Positions 24,163-34,172 of a stretch of 51,653 nt of DNA are shown piece after piece. This DNA is from Mesorhizobium temperatum (GTDB lineage: Bacteria; Pseudomonadota; Alphaproteobacteria; Rhizobiales; Rhizobiaceae). The position numbers and the translations under genes are program-made. The notes beneath the pieces are model-generated. The model did no database searches. It saw nothing but the letters and a program-made list of their open reading frames with translations, and was not told the origin of the DNA. Numbering within the stretch: the stretch's first letter is position 1; each line of letters begins with the position of its first letter. The stretch is from the NCBI RefSeq assembly GCF_002284575.1, contig NZ_NPKJ01000045.1, positions 1 to 51,653 on the forward strand. The letters are read 5' to 3'.

Positions 24163-24290
24163 GACCCACCTTCGCCCGCGCATGAGCGAGGACATGGAGG
24201 TGCAACCTCGCGAACTCTCAACACCCAGCTCTCCAACCTTCAGAAGGTCTCGCTGTTTGGAGCGCAGAGCTTTCTGCAAAATTCCCAGGG
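24163..24290 (+). pseudogene. Tyrosine recombinase N-terminal remnant
   Basis: MTHLRPRMSEDMEV followed in a shifted frame by LNTQLSNLQKVSLF matches the SAM-like N-terminal domain of IS91-associated recombinases (compare MRMIEDMTIRNLSPATQRSY at 34830). Only about 45 residues remain before IS21 sequence begins. Confidence 0.55.
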
Positions 24291-24382
24291 ATGTCGATGC
24301 CGCCCCCTTGGAGGGGTGTATGGGCATGGTGCTCTGCTGGTGAAATGTTCCTTCTTTTGGGTTGTCCAGGAGAAGGAACGAA

Positions 24383-25275
24383 ATGCCTGCGAAGAGATTG
24401 GCGATGCGGCGTGTCCGCGAGATTTTGAGATATCGATTTGAAGAGGGCCTTGGCCACAAGGCGATCTCGTAAAGGGTCGGGGCTGCGCCCTCGACTGTGC
24501 GCGAAACGCTTCGTCGCGCGGAGACCGCCGGGCAGGTTTGGCCGCTTGGCGATGAGATCATCGACGCGGTCCTGGAGGCCGCGCTCTACAAGGCAAACCA
24601 GACGAAGACAGGGCACCGTCGCAGCGTGGAGCCGGACTGGGCTTGCGTGCATCGCGAGCTGAAGCGCAAGCATGTGACGCTTCAGATCCTGGAATACATC
24701 GCTCGCCACCCCGATGGTTACCGCTATAGCCGCTTTTGTGATCTATACAGGGGCTGGGCATCCAACCTGCCAGTAACGATGCGGCAGAACCATGCCGCCG
24801 GCGACAAGCTCTTCATCGACTATGCCGGCGATATGGTGACGGTGATCGTCGGCCGGCTGAGGGGCAAGACGCGCCAGGCGCATCTGTTCGTGGCCGTGTT
24901 GGGCGCTTCGAGCCTGTCCTATGCGGAAGCACGCTGGAGTGAGACACTTCCGGACTGGCTGGGGTGTCACGTCAATGCACTGGAAGCGTTCGGCGGTGCG
25001 CCGGCTCTGTTGGTTCCCGACAATGCCAAGGTCGCCATCATCAAGGCCTGCCGCTACGACCCGCAGGTAAACCGCACCTATGCTGGCATAGCCGAGCATC
25101 ATGGCAGTTCGGTGCTGCCGACCCGGCCACGGCGGCCACGCGACAAAGCCAAGGTCGAGGCGCGCATCACGGCGACCACCATCGAGCTGTTCCGCAAGGG
25201 CGAGAGGATCGCCGCCCATCTGCGCTCCAGCGGCAATGGACGGCACACGACGGTGTCGGATCAGATGCCTTCTTC
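24383..25275 (+). pseudogene. istA: IS21-family transposase IstA, interrupted and truncated
   Basis: MPAKRLAMRRVREILRYRFE starts the HTH region, but codon 30 is a TAA (24470-24472) in the same frame as the rest. Then VGAAPSTVRETLRR leads to the integrase core with FIDYAGD (first Asp), LLVPDNAKVA (second Asp) and RPRRPRDKAKVE (catalytic Glu). The frame ends at DQMPSS where the sequence passes into the 3' end of the ABC transporter gene. IstB is absent. Confidence 0.85.
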
Positions 25276-26297
25276 AACCGGAAACAGCAATTCCTGCTCC
25301 CGCTGGACCGCCTCGCCCTCCAGCGGGAAATGGCATCTGAAGCTGTGCTCCGTATCATCTGGGCTTGCTAATGGTTCGGGGAACACGCGATGACAGATGT
25401 CCTGCGCATAACGACAACGTGTATGGAACTCGCAGCCGGATGGCCGCCGAAGCAGGCTCGGCACCTCACCCTTGAGCTCTATCCGGTTCAGCACCGCATC
25501 CGGATCAGGCTCGGGATTGGCCGCAAGCAGTGCCTCGGTGTAGGGATGACGCGGGTGCTCAAAGATACGCTCGGTCGAGCCGACCTCAATAAAGCGGCCG
25601 AGATACATGATCGCCATGCGATCGGTCATGTGCCGCACAACGTTAAGATTGTGCGTGATAATCAGGATCGCCATGCCGAGTTCGTCCTGAAGCCGCGCGA
25701 GAAGATTGAGCACCTCGCCCTGCACCGAGACATCGAGGCCTGCGGTCGGCTCATCGGCAATAATCAAGTCCGGATCCAGCGCAAGAGCACGCGCGATACC
25801 AACGCGCCTGGCCTGACCTCCGGAAAGCTGATGGGGATAGCGGCGAACAAAATCCGCCGGCAAGCCGACCATCCGCAGCAGGCGCTCGGCTTCGCTTCCG
25901 GCATCGCGATCCTTTAGTCCATGGATGCGAAAAGGCTCTGTCAGGAGCGATCGCACTGTCAGCCTGGGCGAGAGGGAGCCGATCGGATCCTGGAACATCA
26001 TCGCTATGCGCCGCAAGTAGGGCTTGCGTTCAGCCCCGCTGAGCTCCTCAATTTCCTGTCCGTCGAAGCTGATGCTGCCGCTCACAGCCCGCTGCAAGCC
26101 GATGATCGTGCGCGCGATGGTGGATTTGCCTGAGCCGCTTTCACCGACAAGGGCGAGTGTCTCGCCCTTGCGGATTTCAAAGGACACACCGCATACTGCG
26201 TCGATGAAAGGGGCTTTCGTCCCCGTTGCGAGCGCCTTCAGCGAACCCTGGTGCGGAAGCGGACGCGCAAATCCTGAACACGAAGCAGCGCGCTCAT
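25261..26297 (-). pseudogene. Peptide-type ABC transporter ATPase (OppF/DppF-like), frameshifted near its start
   Basis: The ATG at 26297 overlaps the stop of the preceding ATPase gene (ATGA) and gives MSALLRVQDLRVRF before a stop at 26238-26240. The rest of the protein is in another frame from about 26245: GSLKALATG, Walker A GESGSGKST, signature LSGGQARR, Walker B LIIADEPT, an OppF-type C-terminal region with cysteines (CEFHTRCRYAQDIC). One indel therefore separates start and body; otherwise about 330 residues are intact. The C-terminus lies on the junction with dead IS21 DNA and its last about 15 residues may be foreign. Function may be lost unless the indel is a sequencing error. Confidence 0.8.
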
Positions 26298-27310
26298 GCC
26301 GAAACCAGCCGCTCTTCATCGAGGAGATGGCATCGGGCGACTTGATCCACGCCGATGCGGTACTCGACCGGGTTCTCTAGCACACAGCGGTTGGAGGCAT
26401 GTCGGCAACGTGTGCGAAAGATACATCCTTCCTTGCTGCCCAGGAGACTGGGCACCTCGCCGGGTATGGTCGGCAAAGTGCGTGTGCTTTTTTTGATCCG
26501 CCCGGGATCGCACTCAAGCAGCGCCCGCGTATATGGATGAGCAGGATTGTGGAAGATGTCTCGAACGGCGCCCTGCTCCACCACTTCGCCCGCATACATG
26601 ACGGCGACTCGGTCGCACAACTCAGCCACCGCGCCGAGGTGGTGGGAGACGAAGAGAATCGAGCAACCGATCTCTTTTTGCAAATCCTTGAGTAGACGAA
26701 TAATCTGCACTTCCAGCGTTGCATCGAGCGCGGTGGTTGGCTCGTCGGCGACGAGTAGCGTTGGTTTCACGAGAAGCGCCATGGCAATGCAAACGCGCTG
26801 ACGCATGCCGCCGGAGAAGTGATGCGGATAGGCGCCGATACGGCTTTGGGGATCGGGAATTCCGACCCGGTGAAGCATCTCGAGGGCACGAGCGCGCTTT
26901 TCGCTCCGGCTTCCTTGTTCGTGGTGCTGGATATCGATCATTTGGCTCTCGATGGTCCGCACCGGATTGAGGGCGGTCATCGGATCCTGAAAGATCATGG
27001 AGAGACGATCGCCGAGCAGGCTCCGTCGCGCCTGAGCGGGCATTTTGAGCAGGTCTTTACCTTCGAACAGGATGCTGCCGGCTGTCACATCTGCATTTTC
27101 GGGAAGCAGGCCCATCACCGTATAGGCGAGCGTCGACTTCCCGGATCCGCTTTCCCCGACGATGCCAACCACCTGTGCGGCTGGCACATCGAGCGAAACA
27201 TTGCGCAGGGCGTGGACGCGCCCACGCGGTGTGCCAAAATCGAGACCGAGCCCGCGGATCTCCAAAAGCGGACGGGCGGACGTGTGGGATATCGAATCGT
27301 CTCGTCTCAT
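26294..27310 (-). CDS. ABC transporter ATP-binding protein (OppD/DppD-like)
   Basis: 338 residues with Walker A GESGSGKST, Q-loop IFQDPM, signature FSGGMRQR, Walker B LLVADEPT and the H-loop in FVSHH. The C-terminal CIFRTRCRHASNRC is the oligopeptide-transporter extension. The start overlaps the permease stop by 4 nt (ATGA). It is one of two ATPases of a five-gene importer encoded on the reverse strand from 30745 down. Confidence 0.93.
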   Translation of the reverse strand: MRRDDSISHTSARPLLEIRGLGLDFGTPRGRVHALRNVSLDVPAAQVVGIVGESGSGKSTLAYTVMGLLPENADVTAGSILFEGKDLLKMPAQARRSLLGDRLSMIFQDPMTALNPVRTIESQMIDIQHHEQGSRSEKRARALEMLHRVGIPDPQSRIGAYPHHFSGGMRQRVCIAMALLVKPTLLVADEPTTALDATLEVQIIRLLKDLQKEIGCSILFVSHHLGAVAELCDRVAVMYAGEVVEQGAVRDIFHNPAHPYTRALLECDPGRIKKSTRTLPTIPGEVPSLLGSKEGCIFRTRCRHASNRCVLENPVEYRIGVDQVARCHLLDEERLVSA

Positions 27311-28200
27311 AGGTCTTTCCGCAGCGTGGGATCGAATATGTCGCGCAGCGCTTCGCCCAGGAACGTGAAGCCAAGCGTTGCGAGGACGATCGGGATGCCG
27401 CTAGCGATCACCAGCCAAGGGGTCTGGTTGATGTAGCTATAGCCGTCGTTGAGGGTAGCTCCCCAATCAGGCGTCGGTGGTCGCACGCCCATGCCGAGAA
27501 AGCTGAGACCCGCCTCTACGGCGATGACGGCCGGCACATCCATGCTCACGAGGATGAGAAGGGGGCCGATCACATTGGGCAGAACATGCACGCCAAGGAT
27601 GCGCGTCATGCCTGCGCCCAGGCTGCGCTCCGCGGCTATGTACTCACTGCCGAGCAGCGCCTGGGCCTGGGTGCGCACTAGGCGCGCATAAATGGGCATG
27701 GACGTTATTGCGATGACGAAAATGATACTGCCCAGACTTGGGCCTAAGAGCGCGATGATTGCCAGCGCAAAAATGATACCGGGAAAGGAGCGGATGGTAT
27801 CAAAGATGAGCAGTAGCAAATTGTCCAGCCAACGCGGCCCGAACCCTGCGATGAGACCAAGCACGACTCCGACCGCCAGCGAACTACCGAGGGAGGCAAA
27901 AGCGACAAGGAGCGGGATGCGACCGCCCATGATGATACGAGAAAACGTGTCGCGGCCCAGTTGGTCGGTACCCAGCAGATAATCCAGTGAGGGTGCGGCA
28001 AGACGCGGCCCGACCATGATCCGGATCGGATCATGCGTGACCAACAGCGGAGCGAAGACCGCAGTTGCTGCTATGAGTACCACAAGAAATGCTCCGAGGA
28101 TGCCCGTACGGTTATTGCGAAATTGCCGCAAAAAGGTGCGTAAGGCGCCGGTAGCCATCGCATCGTTGGGTTCGGGACCGATAGCTTCAACGCTTACCAT
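27307..28200 (-). CDS. ABC transporter permease (OppC/DppC-like)
   Basis: 297 residues from the ATG at 28200, chosen because it overlaps the upstream permease by only 14 nt; the frame extends to 28308 but that part lies inside the other permease gene. An N-terminal helix (ILGAFLVVLIAATAVFAPLL), the HDPIRI-type periplasmic loop, GTDQLGRDTFSRII and the EAA loop (AERSLGAGMTRILGVHVLPN) are typical of DppC. Inner-membrane partner of the permease at 28187-29140. Confidence 0.92.
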   Translation of the reverse strand: MVSVEAIGPEPNDAMATGALRTFLRQFRNNRTGILGAFLVVLIAATAVFAPLLVTHDPIRIMVGPRLAAPSLDYLLGTDQLGRDTFSRIIMGGRIPLLVAFASLGSSLAVGVVLGLIAGFGPRWLDNLLLLIFDTIRSFPGIIFALAIIALLGPSLGSIIFVIAITSMPIYARLVRTQAQALLGSEYIAAERSLGAGMTRILGVHVLPNVIGPLLILVSMDVPAVIAVEAGLSFLGMGVRPPTPDWGATLNDGYSYINQTPWLVIASGIPIVLATLGFTFLGEALRDIFDPTLRKDL

Positions 28201-29140
28201 GTCCGAGCTTTTCCCTGGTTCGAGGATCAAGGAATGCGTTGACCACATCGGAGAGCGTTGTGGCGGCAACGATAAGGAATGTGGTGACGAGCACGACGCC
28301 CATGACAATCGGATAGTTGCGCGTATTGACCGCGTTTACAATCAAAGTGCCGATGCCAGGTCTCGCGAAGACCACCTCGATAAAGACAGCGGACGAAAGA
28401 AGCCACGCGATGCCTACCCCGAGTATGGTCACGGTCGGCAGGATCGCGAGCGGCAGCGCGTATCGCGCAATAATGCGCCATTCCGAGATTCCGAAGGATC
28501 GAGCCATGCGGATGTGGTTTTCACCCAGAATCTCGAGCATCGACGCACGCACCAGTCGGGAGATGTAGCCGACCCAGCCAATCCCTATGGCGAAAGCTGG
28601 GAGAATGAGATAGATAAGTCCATCCCAGAATCCAATACCGACACCGATTGCTGGCAGCCAGCGCAGAGTCACGGCAAAAATCAGCAGTGCGTAGACTGCC
28701 ACAACGAAGGAAGGAATGGCGATCGTGGCGACCGTCACAACGCCGGCCACCTGGTCGACCAGGGAGTTGCGCCGCATCGCCGAGTAACAGCCGAGCGGCA
28801 CCGCTACCAGGACCGCCCATAGGATTGAGACCAATATCAGTTCTAGAGTATAAGGCAATTGCTCGAAGACGATATCGGCAACAGCTCTCTGGCTGAACAC
28901 ATCAAAACCGAGATCACCGTGGAGCAGTCCGCCGAAGAAGGTAGCGATCTGCACTATAAACGGCTTGTCCAGCCCCATCTGCTCGTGGAGTTGCGCCTTC
29001 ATTTCGGGTGTCGCCCGGGTTCCGAGCAGCACTGCGGCAGGATCCCCGGGTACAGCACGAATCATAAGGAAAAGAAACGTCACCGCGATCGCAATGTTTG
29101 CGATCGCGAGAATGATACGTTTGACGAGATATAGCCACAT
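28187..29140 (-). CDS. ABC transporter permease (OppB/DppB-like)
   Basis: 317 residues with six helices. The first (IILAIANIAIAVTFLFLMIR) is followed by VPGDPAAVLLG and by the EAA-loop region MARSFGISEWRIIARYALP. Typical DppB length. It starts 15 nt after the binding-protein gene ends, so both are translated from one message. Confidence 0.92.
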   Translation of the reverse strand: MWLYLVKRIILAIANIAIAVTFLFLMIRAVPGDPAAVLLGTRATPEMKAQLHEQMGLDKPFIVQIATFFGGLLHGDLGFDVFSQRAVADIVFEQLPYTLELILVSILWAVLVAVPLGCYSAMRRNSLVDQVAGVVTVATIAIPSFVVAVYALLIFAVTLRWLPAIGVGIGFWDGLIYLILPAFAIGIGWVGYISRLVRASMLEILGENHIRMARSFGISEWRIIARYALPLAILPTVTILGVGIAWLLSSAVFIEVVFARPGIGTLIVNAVNTRNYPIVMGVVLVTTFLIVAATTLSDVVNAFLDPRTREKLGHGKR

Positions 29141-29155
29141 AATCCGGCTAAATCG

Positions 29156-30745
29156 TCATGCCGAAACTGGCTTGAAATGGATGTAAAGTGGTAGCCCGTC
29201 GGGGCGCATCGCGGGCCGAACTTTGGTGGTTCGGTACATGATCGGCGTGCGCCCATTCGTCAGGAAGCGATAGGCGCCGGACTCCTCCATCAAATCCTGC
29301 ATCTCGTAATAGAGCTTGGCGCGTTCTATTGGGTCACTGATTGTCACCGCCTTGGCGCTCAGTTCATCGAACCGCTCGTTACTGAACCGCTCCCAGTTCC
29401 ACACGCCGATCTGTTCCCGCACGAAGTAAGTGGTTGAAACGTGGGGGTCCGCCAGGGACGAGAAACTCATGAGGTTGAGCTGCAGGTCCTTCCACCGCTC
29501 GCCCTCGGACTCCATGCCGGTCGACCAAAACGACCCAGGGTCTTGGGCGTTGACCTCAACCGTGATACCGATTTGCGACAACTGCGCCTGTACAGTTTGA
29601 GCTATGGTCGAAGACTCGCTGTCGTTCAGGCAATTGATGGTCAAGGCTAAGTCGGTCACACCGGCCTTTTCGAGAAACTCTTTGGCTTTCGCCAGATCTC
29701 CTTCCGGGGGGACGAGCGCCCTTTCCCGATGCCCGACGATGCCCGGAGCAATTGTACCTGTTGCCACCTGTGCTTGGCCTGAGTAGGCAGTATCCAAGAT
29801 CTGCGGCACATTGATCGCCCACTGGATCGCCTTACGGACATTGATGTCCTTCAGCTTCGGGTGATCCATATTCATGCCGATCCAGACGTAGTTGAGCGAG
29901 GGAAATTCCTCTATCTTTGTATCTGCGGGCGGCGCCCCCTTCAAAGTAGCGAGTGAGTCAAGACTGATTGTAGTGTAATCAATATCGCCTGCTTGGTAAG
30001 CGCGTTCCGCAGTCTTAGCATCGGCGACAGTCAAAATGCGGATTTCGTCAAAGCCAGGTTTTTGGCCAGCCCAGTCGGGATTTCGGGTCAAAAGGATGTA
30101 CTGGCCCTTCTTCCAGTCAGCGAGCACATACGGGCCGGAAAAGGCCGGTGGTGTAGTGCCGAAATTACCACCATCCTTTGTGGCCTTCATGACCGCATCC
30201 TCGGAAACGATCTGGCCAACGCCATGAGGCAATGAGATGTTCCAGACTGGCACGAACGGCGTTTTGAAAATCATCACCGCTGTATAATCATCTTCTATTT
30301 CTACACGGTCAAGCGAACCCCATTCTACCTTGACTGGTGTATTGTTCTTGACAATGCGCTCGAACGAGAATTTGACGTCCTTGGCGGTTAACTCGCCGTG
30401 ACCGCCAGAGAACTTGATGCCCTTTTTGAGGCGGAAGCGGATATGCGTCGGGTCGACCTGCTCTATATTTTCCGCGGCCTCCCGCTCCCAGCCCCATTCC
30501 GATCCCGGCTTAAATTGAATGAGCTTCGAATAGATGCAGTTCATATAGTCCACTTCGAGCTGTGACGTATAGTATGCAGGATCGAGCGTGTTTGGCTCAG
30601 TATCGGACCGCGCGGTGAGCACCTTGCCTTCGGCTGCCCAGATGACTTGCGACAACGGCATTCCAGCGGCGACGATTCCCCCTCCGAGCACGGCGCCGGT
30701 CTTGAGAAATGATCGGCGGCTCACATTGCCTATGGTATATTTCAT
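29156..30745 (-). CDS. Periplasmic substrate-binding protein, peptide/opine family (SBP_bac_5)
   Basis: 529 residues with a Tat-type signal (SRRSFLKTGAVLGGGIVAAG) and cleavage likely after IWA-AEG near residue 38. The mature part has the family-5 pattern: NTLDPAYYTSQ, FRLKKGIKFSGG, LTAKDVKFSFERI and FSGPYVL. It leads the operon SBP-permease-permease-ATPase-ATPase. Element B copy 3 lies about 170 bp upstream. Ligands of this family include di- and oligopeptides, opines, glutathione and nickel chelates; none can be chosen from sequence. Confidence 0.92.
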   Translation of the reverse strand: MKYTIGNVSRRSFLKTGAVLGGGIVAAGMPLSQVIWAAEGKVLTARSDTEPNTLDPAYYTSQLEVDYMNCIYSKLIQFKPGSEWGWEREAAENIEQVDPTHIRFRLKKGIKFSGGHGELTAKDVKFSFERIVKNNTPVKVEWGSLDRVEIEDDYTAVMIFKTPFVPVWNISLPHGVGQIVSEDAVMKATKDGGNFGTTPPAFSGPYVLADWKKGQYILLTRNPDWAGQKPGFDEIRILTVADAKTAERAYQAGDIDYTTISLDSLATLKGAPPADTKIEEFPSLNYVWIGMNMDHPKLKDINVRKAIQWAINVPQILDTAYSGQAQVATGTIAPGIVGHRERALVPPEGDLAKAKEFLEKAGVTDLALTINCLNDSESSTIAQTVQAQLSQIGITVEVNAQDPGSFWSTGMESEGERWKDLQLNLMSFSSLADPHVSTTYFVREQIGVWNWERFSNERFDELSAKAVTISDPIERAKLYYEMQDLMEESGAYRFLTNGRTPIMYRTTKVRPAMRPDGLPLYIHFKPVSA

Positions 30746-30911
30746 GATCTGCTCCCATTCTGATTTTTGCTTAGTCGATATTCAGTGACATGGAAGGCTT
30801 GCGTCAAATTCAGTTTGTATATTGAGGTCATCTGGTATCGAGGATGAATTCTCGCAGCGTAAGGCCGCAATCCCCGTCCCCGGGTATTCGCCGGGGCCAT
30901 TTTATATCCAA

Positions 30912-30981
30912 GGAACGCTAGCGGCGCGGGGGCAACAAAACAACGGACCAAAAAGTTATGTACTGTAGGACTAAATGTTAT
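30912..30981 (-). promoter_or_regulatory. Element B, copy 3, upstream of the ABC transporter operon
   Basis: Read towards the operon: CATAACATTTAGTCCTACAG, TACATAACTTTTTGG, GTTGTTTTGTTGCCCC, CGCTAGCGTTCC. The end CGCTAGCGTTCC is shared with copy 4. Similarity stops at CATAACATT, just where the IS110 remnant begins. The IS may therefore have cut away upstream sequence. Confidence 0.6.
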
Positions 30982-31045
30982 GGGATGGACGCCTCCCTCT
31001 TCTGCGGCACCATTGGGTGACCAACTTGAAGGAGGAAAGCATGAC

Positions 31046-31380
31046 ATGGATTTGCTCGCGATCGATCTTGGAAAGCAGTCGTTTCACCTGCACGGGATCG
31101 ATGCCGGTGGTGTGCTCGTTTCGCGGAAGGTCAGTCGGGCGAAGCTCGTGGAGACCGTGAACGAGATAGCGCCAGAGAAGATCGCGATGGAAGCCTGCGC
31201 CAGCGCCCATCATTGGGGCCGCTGGTTTATGGCTGATGGGCGACAGGTTCGGTTGATCAACCCACGTTTCGTAAAGCCGTTTGTGCGCGGCTCGAAGAAC
31301 GACGCGGTCGACGCGGATGCGATTTACGAGGCAGCGATACGCCCGACTATGCGGTTCGTGCCGGTGAAGTCGATCGAGCA
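31046..31380 (+). pseudogene. IS110-family transposase N-terminal remnant
   Basis: Begins MDLLAIDLGKQSFHLHGIDA with GGAGG upstream, and contains KIAMEACASAHHWGRW and KNDAVDADAIYEAA, the DEDD nuclease domain of an IS110-type transposase. It ends at VPVKSIEQ, where reverse-oriented IS701 sequence begins. The C-terminal Tnp_20 half is missing. Confidence 0.85.
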
Positions 31381-31384
31381 ACAC

Positions 31385-32175
31385 TCGGCGTACGAAATCG
31401 ACGGCAGCTCCTACAGCGAAGGTGGAGAGCCAATACTTGCTCGGCTCGACCTCGCCTTGAGGCCACTCGATCAGAAGCCACTCTTCGGCGTGAGCCTCGG
31501 GCCGATTGTAGTCCCTGGATCGGCCTTAAGCGCACGGCGGCGAAGCGAGAATTGAGCTCGGTGTTGGTTCCTTCACGCCAGGCAATCATGAGCCAAGTCT
31601 CGGCGTCGAACTCCTCGACCAGGGCCTTGGCCGAGATCGGCTTGTGATTGTCGGTTCGGCAGACTCGAGACGGCGGCCGGCCTCTTCCGCCCCAAGACTT
31701 GGGCGGCAGCGGGCCCTCGCCTGGGCGCCAGACGCTGAGTGTGGGGTTGAACGCCGACAACATAGGTCAGATCGAGCTCGGACAGGCCCGCGCGGAAACC
31801 GCCGTCGGCGCCATATCCGGCGTCGGCCAGAACCACGCCGGGCGCGACGCCCTGGGCCTTGGCCGTCCTGATCTGCGAGCGCGATCTGCGGCTTGGTCTG
31901 GAACGTGATCTCTGCCGGAATCTTGGCCTTCTTGCGTTGTTCCGGATTCTCCGCCCAGCTGTGCGGAAGATAAAATTCGTAGGCGAGCGGAAGCGAGGCA
32001 GCGTCATTTGGGATCGATAGGCTAACCGCAATCTGACAGTTGTCCTGCTTGCCCAACTGGCCGCAATACTGGCGCGCCACGCTTACCGAGTGCTTGCCTC
32101 CTTGGGAAAGCCCGTGTCGTCGACGATCCACGCCCGGATCGGTCCACACTGCTCGATCTGTGGAAGAACCCAGGC
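31385..32175 (-). pseudogene. IS701-family transposase remnant
   Basis: Read backwards from 32175: IRAWIVDDTGFPK, HSVSVARQYCGQLGKQDNCQ, IAVSLSIPNDAASLPLAYEF, then after shifts LADAGYGADGGFR, LTYVVGVQPHTQ, GEGPLPPKSWGGRGRPP and AWREGTNTELNSRFA. This is an IS701 DDE transposase lacking its N-terminal third, with at least three frameshifts. It abuts an IS91 piece at one end and IS110 at the other. Confidence 0.8.
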
Positions 32176-32751
32176 GCGACAGCACGCGCACGGGCAGGAA
32201 GAACCCCGGCCGGCAGGCGACCCAACGCCCTCCATCGAGGGAGATGCCGCCGCCCGGCAGATGCAATGGAGGTGGGGACGGTAGGTGAGGTTCTGGCCCC
32301 AACTGTGCAGCACCGCGGTGAGACCGATCCCGGCGCCGAGATGTCCGGGATCTGCGGCGATCGTGCGCAGCGTCTCGGCGGCCGCCTTGAACAGGATCGT
32401 GTACACCGCCGCCTTGTTCTGGAAGGCGATTGCGGCGATCTCGGCCGGCAGCGTGAACACCACGTGGAAATAGGCAACCGGCAGAAGCTCGTCCTGCCGA
32501 GCGGCGAGCCATTCCCGGCAGGCCTTTCCCTGGCACTTGGGGCAATGCCGGTTGCGACAGGAATTGTAGGCCACGCGGATCGCCCCGCAGGACCGGCAGC
32601 CCTCGACATGGCCGCCCAGTTCGGCGGTCCGGCACAACTCGATGGCGCTCATCGTGCGGCGCTCGACGCGTCCGAGATGACCGTCATGAGCCTGCCGATA
32701 CGCCTCGCCATGGCGGCGGAAGATATCCGCCACCTCCATTCTCGCCGACAT
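32175..32751 (-). pseudogene. IS91-family transposase, 5' half
   Basis: MSARMEVADIFRRHGEAYRQ, the zinc-binding CRSCGAIRVAYNSCRNRHCP, CREWLAARQDELLPVAYFHV and LTYRPHLHCI are the HUH-transposase N-terminal half. After a frameshift GGGISLDGGRWVACRPGFFL follows; then the sequence passes into IS701 at about 32175. The catalytic tyrosine region is lost. Confidence 0.85.
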
Positions 32752-32760
32752 GGGCGGAAC

Positions 32761-32955
32761 CGATCAGCCCGGCGGCACGACATCGATGTTCTGCCGGTCG
32801 AGCGGGCTTGTCGTGCGCCGGATGAGGCCGTTCGAGACCTTGGTGTAGCGCGCCGTCGAGGACAGATTGTTGTGGCCAAGCAGCACCTGGATAATGCGAA
32901 TGTCGGTGCCGTTCTCCAGCAAATGCGTGGCGAAGCTGTGCCTGTAATTCCGAGC
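32761..32955 (-). pseudogene. IS91-associated tyrosine recombinase, C-terminal part
   Basis: Reads [40 protein letters not shown] then ends DVVPPG. It contains the C-terminal catalytic RH, LGH and Tyr residues. It is the continuation of the gene at 34173-34830, split by the inserted element 32967-34172. Placed just before the IS91 transposase, as usual for this IS group. Confidence 0.8.
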
Positions 32956-32966
32956 TCGGAATTAGC

Positions 32967-34172
32967 GGCATAATTCCGAGGCCCAGATTATTCCGAGTGG
33001 TGCCCCAGATGGTGCGAAAACCCAAGCGTTTCTCGGGTATGGCTCACATGTGTGTCGGCATAATCAGAGGCTCCTGAGGAAGGCCATGAGGTGATCGTCG
33101 GGACGATATCGGCTGGCGCGAACATCGGCGGACGGCGACTTGGCAAGTGCGTCTTCCTTGAGCTTCATATCGGCCTGCAAATAAATGGATGTCGTTTCCA
33201 CCGACTCGTGGCCGAGCCAGAGCGCGATTACGGAACGGTCGACGCCGTGGTGAAGCAAGTCCATCGTGTCGCTGGCCGACCGGCGTGCCGCGATCGCAAA
33301 ACGCGAGCATCTGCTCGACCTGTTCAGGCGGAAGTGACTTGGGTAGGTTCACCAGGCTCCAGTTGGCCACCCCAGGCACTGCGCGAGCGAGATCCGTCGC
33401 GATTGCGCCCCGCTGTTGCAGAAAGCGCAGAAACGAGCGCAATGCTGTGATCATCAGCTGCGCCCGGCGACGGCTTCCCGTCTTAGCGTAACGGACAACG
33501 AAACGATGGACGTCGATTGGGCGCAGCTCATCTAGCCGCATCGACTTGTTCTCAAACCGCCCTATCAGAAAGCATCGAACAATCGGCAGATAGTTGCTCA
33601 AGGTCGCCGGTGAGAGGCCACGCTCCGCACTCAGGTAGCGCCCGAAATCTCGGGTGAGCTCACCCAGAGGACTCCGATCAACCTCTGGCGGGACGGCTCG
33701 AATGCAACCGAGGTCACGTAAGTACCTGAGCAGTTGCCGACCGGTGGCCGCCTCGCCACGCCGCAAATGGCCCCGTCGGCGGCGGGCTGCATGATACTGG
33801 CGGAGGACCTCCTCATCGAGCACATCCAGCGAAAGGCTGCACCCATCGAGCCAGCGACTGAGATCCGCTACGAGCTCGCATTTATCGTGCACCGACCCCG
33901 GCGTGTAACCATCACCGCCAAGACGTGCGCCAAATCCATCAATGTGAATGACCAACGGGCTCACATGGGGCCCTTGCATGGCGCCGTTGCGCCGCCGTTC
34001 CGATCCATCATCGTTCGCCTCCTCAGAGTCGGGACAATCCCCGCCCGGAGACGACAGCCGAATAATACCGAGGCATAAACCGTTAAGGCTCGGCCCAGGG
34101 CTTTGAACTTCAACGAGTATCAAGCGATCTCGAACGGGGAGCTCGGAATAATCTGGGCCTCGGAATTATGCC
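32967..34172. mobile_element. Internally deleted recombinase element with 31-bp perfect inverted repeats
   Basis: 32967-32997 (starting GGCATAATTCCGAGGCCCAG) and 34142-34172 are exact inverted repeats of 31 bp. The outer left flank carries an additional TAATTCCGAGCTCGGAATTA palindrome at 32945-32964. The element splits a recombinase gene between the codons for LR and HSF. GCCTG occurs at both outer edges and may be a 5-bp target duplication. The only coding content is one hybrid tyrosine recombinase. RIT elements (three tyrosine recombinases between inverted repeats) are the nearest known type I can think of; this would be a deletion derivative. Confidence 0.65.
33044..34123 (-). pseudogene. 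Hybrid tyrosine recombinase within the inverted-repeat element
   Basis: The first about 290 residues are a RitA/Tn554-type recombinase: GELTRDFGRYLSAERGLSPA, TLSNYLPIVRCFLIG and LRSFLRFLQQRGAIATDLAR up to MLAFCDRGTPVG. At about 33270 the frame changes and continues, out of frame, as MDLLHHGVDRSVIALWLGHE, SVETTSIYLQADMKLKEDAL, the C-terminal end (LGH and Tyr) of a different recombinase. The catalytic Arg I, Lys and His-x-x-Arg region is missing. It looks like a deletion joining the first and last gene of a recombinase cluster. Inactive. Confidence 0.7.

Noticed and set aside
24218..24709. 163-residue reverse frame over the IS21 5' region
   Set aside because: Forward frame holds the IstA HTH and leader; reverse frame is a shadow.
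28016..28822. 268-residue forward frame across the permease genes
   Set aside because: Highly polar translation of membrane-protein antisense; permease motifs are certain on the other strand.
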